Assembly (NCBI RefSeq): GCF_037975245.1
Contig: NC_092561.1
Span: 5,506,001 to 5,570,000, forward strand
DNA from: Apostichopus japonicus
Taxonomy: Eukaryota; Echinodermata; Holothuroidea; Aspidochirotida; Stichopodidae
DNA: 64,000 nt
Reading direction: 5' to 3'
Part shown: positions 22,801 through 33,500 of the stretch, one piece after another
Layout of the letters: each line of letters starts with the position of its first letter
Numbering within the stretch: position 1 is the stretch's first letter
Position numbers and translations under genes: made by a program
Notes under the pieces: generated by a model
What the model was told of the DNA's origin: nothing
Database searches by the model: none
Seen by the model: the letters and a program-made list of their open reading frames with translations, nothing else

Positions 22801-25509
22801 GGTATATCACTGACACCATGGTAACACCTCAGCTTGCTTCCCTCTTCTATATCTTTCAATGCAAAGAGGCACAGTTTTGGCACTCGACCTTCCACAGTAA
22901 CAATCCTCATCTTGCAGTTTGCCAAGTTTTTACCATCATTAACCATTCGTCCATTTCCACAAGAATCTGTAGCATCGATGCTTCAAAAATGGATAAACAA
23001 ATAATGGGTCAGTTAAGATTATTTAAGGCATCTCTGCTCCTGAGGGCATGAAAATCCACAATGGCGATATTATGAGACAAGATGATGGAATCGGATGTTG
23101 AAATTATAAGGTATATATAGTTGCGGTTGAACAGCACAGTGACCTTTCGATTTTGTTATTTATATTATACTATTTACTGAATTTTGTACCGGTCGATCAG
23201 AAGCCCGAGTGACGGTCAGTTATAAGAACTTTTTACTTGGAGTACTGGTCGGCAAACTTTAGTGCTGCCAAGTCGGACCGGCCTAGCTACAACACTGGTT
23301 TGTATGTGTCGGTATGCTACTGAAAAAAAAAACAATTTTAACTGAGTATGAGGATGAACAACTTTCAATTACAATACTGTCTACATTGAGTAGACTGCAA
23401 TATTGTTCTAATACAATTTAAATGTAAAACAAGTTAAATAACTTGTATAAATTTTACAACTCACCATTTTGTTTTTCCTTTATGACAAAAGAAATAAAGG
23501 AAACTTCCTACTTCTTCTGGATAATTGGCTTCTCTATGTTCCCCTTCTTCTTGAGAAATTAGTTCCCCTCGATATTCCAAAAGAAAGTCTCCCTTCTTGA
23601 ACCGTTTCTCACAAATGACACCGGAGCCTGGGTAAAAAAAATGAAAAAAAAAATTATGCTTCAAAGACAAGACTAACCAGAATGCCAGTACTTAATACTT
23701 ATAGTGATTTCTTGCCGTATAAGGTGTCAACATCCATGCTCTGACAGATAGTATGTGTTCTGTTTTGTGTTCCAACTGTATTTTGTGGTATGCAGTATTC
23801 TGGTCATGATAAGGTGTACGTTTTAAGTGATACATGTATCCAAGGCTGACATCAACACTGCACAATTTTAGCAAAGTCAGTGTGTTGATTAATTTTGTTA
23901 TGTAAAGTATGAGTACCAACACACTAGACCAGGGGTTCTCTAACTGGGGTGCATGAACCCCCAGGGGGTGCGTGAGTCCATCTCAGGGGGTTCGTGAGAC
24001 GTTTCTGAATTTCAAAACTGTAGTATCTTCGACTACAACAAACATAAATGAAATTGTACATGGTAAAGTGGGTTTACTCTGCTTTATTACTTGAAAAAAA
24101 AACCACTTTAATGTAGTGCTTAAAACTATAACGTTGGCCGACTTACGTGGTCATAAATGTATATCAAATTGGCTATAAATTACAACAAACATTAAAGTAC
24201 TTTTTGTTGAACCAAATCTGATATATCTGATATATCATATAATTTAGTAATGTACAAAAGTTGTACCTATCGACAAACTCTACAATATTACACTATGAAC
24301 TTGATCTTTTACGAAGCACTGTTATGCATATTATAGTATAAGAATGACTCAGATCGTGTCTCGAAAAGTTGGGGGTTCGTGGACAACTCTGACATCCACA
24401 GGGGGTTCCTGGGGGGGGGGTAAAGTTAGGGAAACCCTGCACTAGACTATAATTCTTACTCCTATGAACAGGGACTTGTTAGCATCACAACCAACTGAAA
24501 GCAAAGTTTACATATGGGTTCAATGTGTAAGTCTTACTCATTAAAGTAGGCCACATGATTTCACATTTCATGGAAAATAATTCTTTAATTCAGTGCTCAG
24601 AAGTCAAGTGTTCAGAGATTGTTTAGCAGCTTGGGGTTTATGATTTTTTGTTGCCTGTAATATATTTGAAGCATTGCTAGTATACAGTAAGAGGTGTAAT
24701 CTACAAAGTTCTATAAATACTCTACAGTACATTTCGGCAGTAATGCTAGGTGCTGGGCTGAAAATATAGGAAAAAACATCAAAGGAAACATCTTAAATAT
24801 TGGCCATTATGAGCTTGATATAACTGATATATAAAGGGAAGAATAGTGAGGGTTTGGACTAATACGAATGATTACTGCACAGAAAATTTGTTTCTTTAAT
24901 TTCCCAGAATTAATGCAAATCATATAGATATCATTTCATTAGTATATATGTGACAGGTAAGCCTAAGCACAGCAGCCACTGTACATCATTGCTTTGTTTT
25001 ATAGGAGGCTAATCAAAATATACAGACTACAATTACACTAATGCAAATAAACCTGTTTACATCATTAATTGGTGACTTTACCAAGCCAAAACTTTGAAGT
25101 TTCTTGCACCAAATAAATGTAGTAACCTTAGGCCACTATATAGCAGAACCAGTTGTCTTTGCCATGTACTGCAGTTATAGTTGTTTCATTTCTCTTGCAT
25201 CAATGGCAAGGATTCAAAAGTACAGTAATACATGTAATGTAATGTCACCAGCATAGATAACTTCTCCCATGCTCAATTATCTAGGAAAGTTCATAGTTTG
25301 TATAAAACAAAACCGATCAAATGTGACATCTGCTGTTCTGTGCACCTTTCAAATAATTTTTAATTCTTCACAAAGATGAACAAAATTAAAATTGTACCTA
25401 TGAACTCATCTATGAATCCCAATCGGAATCCTTCAATGTCTTCGCCTTTAAGACAGGCATCGACAGCTCTCTCCTCCTCTGATTTTGATGTTCTTCTCCT
25501 TCGACTCAT
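16890..25509 (-). CDS. SET-domain / zinc-finger / tyrosine-recombinase-like protein
   Basis: Eight exons joined by matching splice phase: 25398-25509, 23465-23627, 22788-22980, 21897-21953, 19186-20956, 18647-18694, 17502-17597, 16890-16984 (844 aa). Residues ~30-155 form a KMT5A-like SET domain (KGDFLLEYRGEL, SFLYFF, CIDAT, CLFALKDI). The usual NHS-type substrate-cofactor motif reads MVND, and the YDYG-like site reads CYHG, so methyltransferase activity is doubtful. Residues 231-250 are a C2H2 finger and 309-328 a C2HC finger. Residues ~525-755 resemble a tyrosine recombinase core (box-I-like LFNAKHGGEP, GNNRLVPVLFP, RHHISTL, KHMGYS), with His, Tyr and Asp where Arg, His and Tyr are expected. 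A KKRK signal precedes a C-terminal SANT-like basic segment (KYTKWTKNDEELVEKHF). Exon structure is my reconstruction. The protein is probably nuclear; function unknown. Confidence 0.7.
18142..18206. repeat. Short tandem repeat, ~17-bp unit
   Basis: Four near-copies of GGGCCTTAATTGAGTT in an intron of the SET gene. Confidence 0.8.
18712..18990 (-). mobile_element. tRNA-derived SINE, family S1, minus strand
   Basis: Matches the full S1 copy at 56941-57236 on the opposite strand. It has the B-box region (GGTTCAATACCTGACCGGGT on the minus strand), the body with ATGGGTTTCTCCC-type words and the 3' end ACTGCTGATTATTATTATG. It lies in the same orientation as the SET gene. Its 3' end is about 18 bases before exon 6 (starts 18694), so it supplies the sequence next to the acceptor. 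Confidence 0.75.
22235..22735. repeat. Tandem duplication, ~261-bp unit, two copies
   Basis: The unit starts TATCATTTTCTA and contains AGTTTGATT, CCTAATGTAGC, CAGCATTAGTAC and TTTGTGTTA words in the same order in both copies. A further partial copy is near 21490-21510. It lies in the intron after SET exon 3, ending about 50 bases from the inferred donor. Confidence 0.7.
23930..24439. mobile_element. hAT-Charlie-like non-autonomous element
   Basis: A perfect 8-bp duplication CACTAGAC (23922-23929, 24440-24447) flanks inverted ends: CAGGGGTTCTCTAACTGGGG on the left and CAGGGTTTCCCTAACTTTAC on the other strand at the right. CAGGGGTTCTC.AAC is the familiar start of Charlie-type hAT elements. It lies in intron 1 of the SET gene, with no coding frame. 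Confidence 0.85.
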
Positions 25510-26651
25510 CTAAAGGAAAATAAAATAAGCAAGAACTAACACCAGTGGCAACATTTAGGTCATTTCTGCAAGGCCATAAATTAGTGTTAACATGTTTGTC
25601 TGAATTGGTCAAGGAATGAGTAAAAAAAGTCAAATTTGATCAACAGTATTATTGACCTGTAGATGACATTCTGGACAACTTCCAACCCAATAATAATGCT
25701 TTAACTTCATTTCTTTAAGTACAGTTCTACACCACGCATGACAAGTAAATGTATACCATACACTTGGGATCTACTGTACATTCTAACTTTTCTGTGTAAT
25801 GGATGGGAACCTAGACTGCCAGATGACCAGTTGAAATTAACTAACAGGTACCGCAGAGCAACTTTGTGTTCATTCCTGTCTCTAATACAGTAGACTAGGG
25901 TGTAGTAGACTAGGGTGTCGTAGGTACGGTGCGTCTGTATACCGATATTACTGGTATATATACCGTTAATTTCATTCATACCGATACAGACAGTATTGAA
26001 ATCTGTCATCAACAAATATACTGAAAATACCGGGTATATCCTGTGTGTTAGGGCTGTGCATTTACTTTTAATGATCTAAACGGCGGGATTTTCATTCCTT
26101 TAAGCATTTAAACGTGACCTTTTGACCTTGACTTTCGTACAAATTGAGCTACACGAAATATAGGGTTAACAATCCATTTTTTCCCTGATTGAAGTAGCAA
26201 ATGCACAAAGAAAAATATTTTAACTGCTTCATACCATCCCCTCACTTTAAGCTACAAAAGTAAAACAGAGATGGGAATGTCGTAATAATATCACAAATAC
26301 TTTTGTAGGCGAGGCTAGTGTTCATAGGTTCATGTAATAGTGTTTGATAGTACAATTAACAATGGTAGTAGCGGTTCTGCGAAGTTTTACTGTATACCCC
26401 GGTAATACGGGTATTCGTCATCAGGTATACCGGTATCTGTTTTTACTTAAATGTCAGCCTATATGCACTGTACATTGCATTGCTTCACACTTCAGGTATC
26501 GGTCATTTATATCGACAATCAGAATCGGTCTTTTTAATAAACAATCAACCTAAATTAATTTGATTTATTCAACCATCACTATGATATATTTGAAGACAGT
26601 ATATCGACTCAAGATAACAAACTTATTAAAACTATGCAATCAATTTGTACA
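25510..26651. other. Upstream region of the SET gene, nothing recognised
   Basis: Contains an acceptor-like TTTTCCTTTAG directly before the SET start codon, implying an upstream untranslated exon, and small repeats of TAGACTAGGGTGT near 25890-25917. No other feature is supported. Confidence 0.35.
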
Positions 26652-26655
26652 TTAA

Positions 26656-27014
26656 ACTTGGCTGTGAAGACTCCTGCAAAAAGAAATGTCTAATGCCGAT
26701 AATCTGACCTAGTTTCGAATGAGGTGTAACAAAAGTGTTAAACACCACCATCGATCCCAGAAAATACACATAGCTTGCTACCATCGGTAATTAGACACTA
26801 GTGTAGTAGTGTACAGTCACTACATACAGCTGCGGTCAATCCCCACATCAGTGTACAACCAATACAGCGATGGACATCTCAGGTCCAGCTAAAGATAACC
26901 AGGTATCAAGTTTCATTACTGTACTGTCTGCACTTTGTAGCAACACGAACAATAGTCACTTGCAAGCAACTTTTCCAGCTGGCCGCACACGGTTTGGGCG
27001 AGTCTTCAATGCTT
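26656..27014 (+). mobile_element. TTAA-flanked non-autonomous element, copy K1
   Basis: Flanked by TTAA (26652-26655, 27015-27018) with inverted ends built around GTGAAGACTC on the left and GCATTGAAGACTCG on the other strand at the right. The interior closely matches copies K2 and K3, with words such as CTGACCTAGTTTCGAATGAG and CCATCGATCCC. TTAA duplications are used by piggyBac and Kolobok transposons; the end sequence looks Kolobok-like, but that is a judgement. No transposase. Confidence 0.7.
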
Positions 27015-27416
27015 TTAAAGACTGTGTATCTATTCCCCAATTTTGTCTTAACTACAATTCAGTGTTGCGAGCGAACCGTCTTGTTTGAAGACGGTGTACC
27101 TATCTTTCCAAGCGATTCAAAGAAAGTTTCACTGATACATTCCTTCGAGCCGAGGAAAGGACTGACTGAAACCTATGGCGGTACGTACCTATGGCGGAAT
27201 GGCACTGGAATCGCTGAGGAATATGCAAAGGCTTATGTGATGCCTAGGCTATTGACACACAAGCCAGCTATGCCCTTAGACCTATGCTACTCTACAGTCA
27301 GAGTCATACTCATAGACGAAGAGATAGGGGAAGGGGTTATAACCAAAGTTAGATTTAAATACTTCTAAGTTCCAACAGGTGAACTCAGCGTCATCAAGTT
27401 TGAGACCACGTCTTAC

Positions 27417-27540
27417 CTTTCTTGGATTATCTTTAGAACAAGAACTGCTGACAAGAGTTTTCGTCAATGTCAATCCGTCTAATTTCTAATACCTTTCGTC
27501 TGGTAACCTGGCCAGGAACGACAAGTATATCGTGTACATG
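27417..27540 (-). other. Candidate 5'-untranslated exon of the SET gene
   Basis: On the minus strand a consensus donor AAAG|GTAAGA ends an exon at 27417, upstream of the acceptor that precedes the SET ATG. The 5' end is not defined by any sequence signal. Supported only by the splice sites. Confidence 0.25.
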
Positions 27541-27874
27541 CACGCATTGACTAGTTACGCTAAATTATTAGCGGAAAAACAATGCGAAAACGAATTGACA
27601 TGATGCGTCGGTTTCAGCGCTTGTGCATGTCAGACGTGCTCAGACCCCATCATTTCTAAAAGTGGGTATATTTTAGTGAATCAACGATATATATTTGGGA
27701 AGATCTGTTCTCGACGACGAATGAGAAATATATTTTAATGGTATGGTGGAAATTATTTGTCTAAAAACTGGATGTCACCATAAAGGTATTTTAACAAGGT
27801 GGGATAAATCCTTTGTTCTTTTATCAAATATATTCATCGAACAAAAAGTGGAACATTCATACTTTTGCGTTGTG

Positions 27875-28172
27875 CAGGCGCGCAGCCAGGAATTTGCCAA
27901 GGGAGGGGCGAAACTGTAGATTCGGCACTGCAAACTATCTAATCGTAACGCCACTACGATTGGCGCGAAGCGTACAAGAAAATTTTGGCTGAAAATGCCT
28001 CCCAGATTGCTGGAAATGGCACTTCCCAGGCCTTGTAAGTTGCATCTTAGCATTTTCTCTTTTGAAAATACTAGCGATATCATAAAAACATTAAAAAATA
28101 TATCAAAAATATGCTCAAAGGGGGGGGGGGGGGGCGGCTGCCCCATTCGCCCCCCCCTTGGCTACGCGCCTG
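27875..28172. mobile_element. hAT-like non-autonomous element, copy A4
   Basis: The 8-bp duplication differs at one base (GCGTTGTG 27867-27874, GCCTTGTG 28173-28180). Inverted ends are CAGGCGCGCAGCCA on the left and CAGGCGCGTAGCCA on the other strand at the right. It carries the family core near 27931-27975 and a G-run near 28120-28133. Confidence 0.8.
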
Positions 28173-28339
28173 GCCTTGTGTTGAACAATGTTCCTCTGCT
28201 GGCATGTTAAGTTGAACAAAGCTAATCTAAGTAAAGAGTGCCATAACATTAGGGAGACAGTTACTTGTCTCCGTTTTGTAATTATCCCCGTAACGTAAAA
28301 AAAAAAAAATGGTGCGCCTTCGCACCATTCAACCCCGTT

Positions 28340-28700
28340 TGGGCTCAACATTCAGGAAGGACATGACTAAATTTTCTTCTGTCCCCCTCCTTCTCGCCTT
28401 GCCCCCCCCCCCCCCACAATCACTCCTCTCCTCATAGCTACACTCCATCCTTTTTTCTCCACACCTTTCTGTCTTTGTCCTTCTCCAGTTTATTCCCTAC
28501 CCCCTTCCTTAGTCCTCTCTTTGTCTCTCCGCTGTTTATATCTCCCACCTCCATCTCCTCTTCCCTGGTGGTTTCTTTCTAGCTTTCTTCTCTCCATCCC
28601 TTGTCTACTAATCCCCTTACATCTATCTCTTTGTGTTCACCATGCTCATTAACCTGTCTGTAACCTGTGTGTGTTTTTCCCCTCTAGCTGTTACAGTTAC
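28340..28700. repeat. Pyrimidine-rich tract upstream of the hammerhead-like motif
   Basis: About 350 bases of C/T-rich sequence with many CTCTCC and TTCTCC words. Such tracts occur next to the hammerhead in Penelope-like retroelement ends, so this may be part of the same remnant. Confidence 0.4.
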
Positions 28701-28709
28701 TTGTCATTA

Positions 28710-28748
28710 GCCTTTGAAGAAGATCCTGCTAGGATCGAAACGTCAGGC
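28710..28748 (+). ncRNA. Hammerhead-like motif of Penelope-element type
   Basis: Order of parts: GCCT (28710-28713), TTGAAGA (core, canonical CTGANGA), stem II GATCC/GGATC with loop TGCTA (28722-28736), GAAA (28737-28740), CGTC giving a GTC cleavage triplet, and AGGC (28745-28748), which pairs with GCCT as stem I. Stem III is nearly absent, as reported for minimal hammerheads in Penelope-like elements. The first core base is T instead of C, so the motif is probably weak or dead. Confidence 0.45.
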
Positions 28749-28762
28749 CAACTTACCTTTAC

Positions 28763-28828
28763 ACATTATTAAAATGTGTCTTCTATTCTGGTTTCAGTTT
28801 CTTTTGACTTATTTGGTATCAATGAGTT
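28763..28828 (+). pseudogene. Fragment of lipase exon 5 with its splice acceptor
   Basis: About 65 bases match 35209-35275. They include intron words ATTATTAAAATGTGTCTTCT, the acceptor CTGGTTTCAG and the start of lipase exon 5 (TTTGACTTATTTGGT). One base is missing relative to the functional exon, shifting the frame. The copy is about 1.7 kb upstream of the lipase gene start and has no neighbouring lipase exons. Confidence 0.65.
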
Positions 28829-29065
28829 CTTATATGTTCTCAAAATTTGGTTACACAAGTGCTACTAATTTCTGCAAATTTCAACCTCACTATTTTATTT
28901 CAAAATTTCTACTTGTTTTCTCTGGAATTTACAACTATTTTATATTAACAACTCCGCCTATAGGCCTAAGATCGATCACATCTGGAAAATGTTGACCTTT
29001 TACTTGAAATATCGTTTCATTGACAAATTGTGATTTTTTATGTTGAATTTTTAATTGCTTTAGTT
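28829..29065 (+). repeat. Dispersed repeat module, copy 2
   Basis: Matches 15646-15945 nearly throughout, apart from the ~75-base segment it lacks. It begins exactly where the lipase-exon match ends. Confidence 0.7.
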
Positions 29066-30330
29066 TAAAACAGATGAAAAAAATATCAAAAATGGCACTC
29101 AAATTAGTAAGACTTGAAATTAATGTGGAGAATTCTGAAAACAATTCGGCAAGGAACATTTGGGGGTCGTCCCCAGCTATTGTCACAATAGTGGACTAAA
29201 ACAAAATATTGGTCTTTATTAGTTTTCTTTAAACACAATGAATGGGGCAGTGCATTCAAACAAAAATGCAAGTCATCCGTCACACAAAGGCGTAAAGTAT
29301 GCTCGTATGAAAGCCTCTGGAACCCGAAGACGATAACCTGTTTTATTTTGCTCTTATCATGTAAGTTTTCGGTCTTGCGACTTAAGGGCGAAAATAAAAG
29401 AATTCTAACACTCATACTTGTTACAAATTCTGCCAACTATTTATTAACACTTGGTTATATCATTCTTGTACGAATGCCAGAAAATCTATCTGCCAAATGG
29501 TATTTTATCTAGCTTGTAATATGCTAGAACGTTCACTTTAAAAACCGGCATAGTCACATGTGCGATCACACCGGCTTGAAGCTAGCAGACATTCTTAGCA
29601 GCCACTAACAGCAGCCAATTGCAGCAGACAACAGAATCCATTACAGACAGACCAGGGAGCTGTTAGAGTAGCAGCTCCCTGGACAGACAATAAGTTACAT
29701 CAGCCATTAGTGCATGCCTTAGCGTTGCACTCGGTTGGGCCCTGTCATTAGTACGCGTAGGCAAAAGACGCCAACGGCCTTACAGGATTACGTATCCCTA
29801 GCAGCCATTCAGAGCAGATAATAGTATCAGAGGGGATCCACAGTAGTTTGTCTAATTTCAACGCCCTTATTTCTATTTATGTAGAGGATGCAGAACCCCG
29901 AATACAGTACCAGTGTGGTACTTTGTTAAGAAAAGTCACCCAAGAAAGAACCAGGGCACGAAAACCATACAACAACACAAACGATCCGCTCAACCCCAGT
30001 CCCCTTACACCCCAGTTCCCATGGCAACCACATATTTTTTTTATAGTACTTGACACTTCCATTACACCCCTGAAGGTTCCATGTCGATTCATAGTTTCCC
30101 CTTGGAGTTTTAGCATTTGTAAACTTGACCTCTAGTTGGCCTTTGATTTCGGGGGTCTTATATAGGTTCATTCTGTGGTATCTTCACACCAAGTTTGAAG
30201 AAAACCGGCCCAGCCGTTAAGGAGGAGTTCTTGACACAAAATTAGACACACACATGTACCACACACAATACATGACACACACGGGCAAATTTTGACCGTC
30301 CCCTAGTCAAAAATCCAACAGCTCAGTTCT
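29066..30330. other. Intergenic with an inverted repeat and a possible LINE tail
   Basis: 29652-29682 is a perfect inverted repeat (CCAGGGAGCTG, 9-base loop, CAGCTCCCTGG). Around 30190-30230 the words ACCAAGTTTGAAGAAAA and CAGCCGTTAAGGAGGAGTT, followed by an ACACAC-rich tail, resemble the 3' end of a LINE of the RTE/CR1 type. No gene seen. Confidence 0.35.
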
Positions 30331-30555
30331 TGCGCTGTTGTATAGTAAACCGTCGGTGTGCGGTTATAGTGTTGTTTCATTATTGTCTGCTCTTAGTCAG
30401 CTACTATATTCTGCTTACATAATGGCTGCTAGCTTCCATGTGACTGCGGTCACGCGATGTTGTTTGTTTATGTATACGTACGATCACAGGGTTTTCTCAA
30501 TATAGAACCAGAAGCGCAAGATCGTGTACAGTCCGGACGGTATCGAATCCTCACA

Positions 30556-33500
30556 ATGTACTCCACTATTTTATTCTTTTTCATTCTTTCGAGCGGGATT
30601 TTATGTCTAGATGCAGCTCCTTTTAACTTAACGTGGCCGTGGAACAGGAAAAATGTCGATCCAGAAGTAAACATGAATGCGGTAAGAATTATTAAGTTCA
30701 ACCTGTTACTTGTTAGGTTAGGCTAGGAATGTGATGTAACTTGTTAGGCCTGGCCTGTGTTAGTTGGTTAGCTCTATTCAACGGCATTGTGTATTAATTA
30801 CTGACCACACTGAAGGCAAATTCTAAGGTGTGTACAGGGATTGACCAATGGGGGACATGATATCAATGGCGTGTCTAAACGGTCGATAAGGATTAGGCCT
30901 AGGTTGAATAAACTATATGCTGGTATGTCTTGTTGGACTAACCAGTTGATATGATTTTCTTTAGGCCTAGCTTTAGGGTAATTAAGGTATAGTCTAGGCA
31001 GTAATACTCTGAGATTTCACTGAGGAATTAACCCCTTCTCCAGCCTAACCTCACTTAACACAGACCAAGCTATGTGTCCATGCTTGTTGAGGCTATGTTA
31101 ACTTCACTTTAATGAAGGTATTTGTGAAATGATGAGTGTCTGAAGGGTAAAAATGAAAATGAAAAAAAAAAGTAAATCACAATATGGCAAGTATAAAAAA
31201 TGAAATTAACACAAGATATAGGCTAGGCCTGAAAAAGTAATGACATAACTGAGATTTTAGGGATACCAACAAAAAAAGAAGAAGAAAATATATGATAAAT
31301 AGCACAAAAAAAGAGAAGAGAATATATAACATAAACCTGGCAATATTTGCTGTCTAGAAGACCAGTACTGCAGTGGTCTAATGTATGTTTATGTTTTTCA
31401 AGTGCACTATTAGGAGCCTAGTATTATTTATAGGTTACAGTTCATTGCTCAGTACATTACAAACTGGTATTTGTTAGGTCTTTTGACTACAGTACAGTAG
31501 CTCCTGAGGATGGTAGTTGGGGCAGGCATAACTATGGCTGTTTGGTCAAAGTAGTAAGTTCGTCAAACCAAAGAAATGCTTTTCTTTCAACTAGTGTAAC
31601 ACTGAATTGAGGTAAGGAAGCCTTTATTAGATGTCTACAAAGTGTAAATATGTAACGGCACTACGCACAGGATTTTTATATCCGGGTTGAGTAGTAAACT
31701 TGCTTTTAATTTTAATGTTTCTTAAATTTCAGAGTTTGTATTGAATGCATGTGCATTTTGCAAGTGCCAATAAAGATCTTCCTTTAAAAACCATTTTGCA
31801 GAGTCAACTCATCCTGAGTAAAGGTTATCCTTGCATAGAATATTCCGTTTTGACCGACGATGGATTCATTCTCGGAGTACAGAGAATCCCGTACGGCAGA
31901 AACGAGACTAAATATACTCCAAGGCCAGTAGTCTTTCTCCAGCACGGCCTTCTTTGTTCATCCACAAACTGGATTACAAATCTGGCCAATGAAAGTCTAG
32001 CCTTCCTGTTGGCTGATGCTGGATACGACGTGTGGCTGGGAAATGTGCGGGGTAACACCTATTCTCAAAAGCACATCCGTTACACTCCAGATCAGGTGGA
32101 ATTTTGGGACTGGAGGTATGTATAATTTTTAGTCATGGGATCGGTCCAAAAAGTTGTTCCAGGTTACCGGTTTACTAATTTCAGTCGGTACCCCTTTAAA
32201 TTGCTGTTTAAAATCATCACATGCAATATTTTTCCCAATGATATTTTAAAGTGATCTATGAAAAGTTTGTGTACTTGCAAGTGTGCAATTCTAACAGTTA
32301 TGAAAGTTCAAGTCTAACATGCCTCATTGAAAGAATTACCCTTGAAAATGTTGTTTGCCTGATTGAAGAATTCCTTAAAACATTGTTCTTGCTGTATATT
32401 TTCATAAAATTGCTATTTAATTAAGCAATGGGAGACAATTAACAGTATAGTTTGCAAACTAAACGTTCTTACAAGTAATATACGGCACTTACATAAAAAC
32501 ACAATGTCTTACTTGCTCTAGGCATATCCAATTGTTCTTTCATTGCCTTGCGCTAAAGCTAATCTACAGGTAAGGTGGGTTTTTCATCAAAGAGCAATCT
32601 AAGGTTTTCCCATCTGAAATAACTTTCTTAAGATTCCAAAGGAAAGATTCCAAATTTGATTTAAAATGTTGAATTTGGAAGCCACCCAATGTGTAAGTTG
32701 TAATCCATAAACCCTTGCTGGTTTCTCCCACATTTATGGTCGCTTTATCGTCGTAAATATAACTGCTGATTATTATGATTATCGTCGCAAAACTGTCGTC
32801 GGTAACTTTCTTTTGATTATTTTCAACCTTCTGAAAATGACCTTTTCACATAGCTTCGACCAGATGGCAGAGTATGACTTACCTGCAATGATCAACTATG
32901 CCCTAAATTTAACCCGTCGCAACCAGCTGTACTACATTGGTCACTCTCAAGGAACCATGATTGGCTTTGCTGGGTTTTCCAAAAATAAGGAACTTGCTAA
33001 GAAGGTTTGTTCACTTTAATAATTAATATTGTAACCCAAGAGATAACAAATATTTATATATATATTTTGTTTGTGAACATCCAGTCCTTAAAGTTTTGTC
33101 AAAGTTGAGTTTAGATAAATAGTGCTAGAAGGCCGAATGTGTTCTAGCAGGTTTTTCTTCAGAGACTCACCAGTCAACCTCTGAAGGGGATTCTGATATA
33201 ATCAAACTGTTAGGTTCTCTTCACTTTTCCCTACACAGGAATTCTTTTGCAGTTGATACTTGCAGTTTTGTTCACAGTTTTGTCTGTCACGTTGAAGAGC
33301 TTTATGAGAAAGTTCTTCTTGGGAATTAACCCTCACATAGTACCTTCTACAGTGCAGGTCTACATCTCTTAGTGGAGTGTTTAGACTCGGTTGTTTTCTG
33401 AGTAAGAGATTCAGTCCAGTTTGTGATATGTATATCTACTGTTGCTACAAACCTTCAGGTAAAATTACCAAAATATACTATACAAAGAGCATTGTTTCAA

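Noticed and set aside
26994-27368. 124-codon plus-strand frame
   Set aside because: Begins inside element K1, including its terminal repeat, and shows no recognisable domain.
30457-30555. Upstream extension of the lipase reading frame
   Set aside because: The ATG at 30556 gives a clean signal peptide and the expected length; the extension would put 33 polar residues before it.
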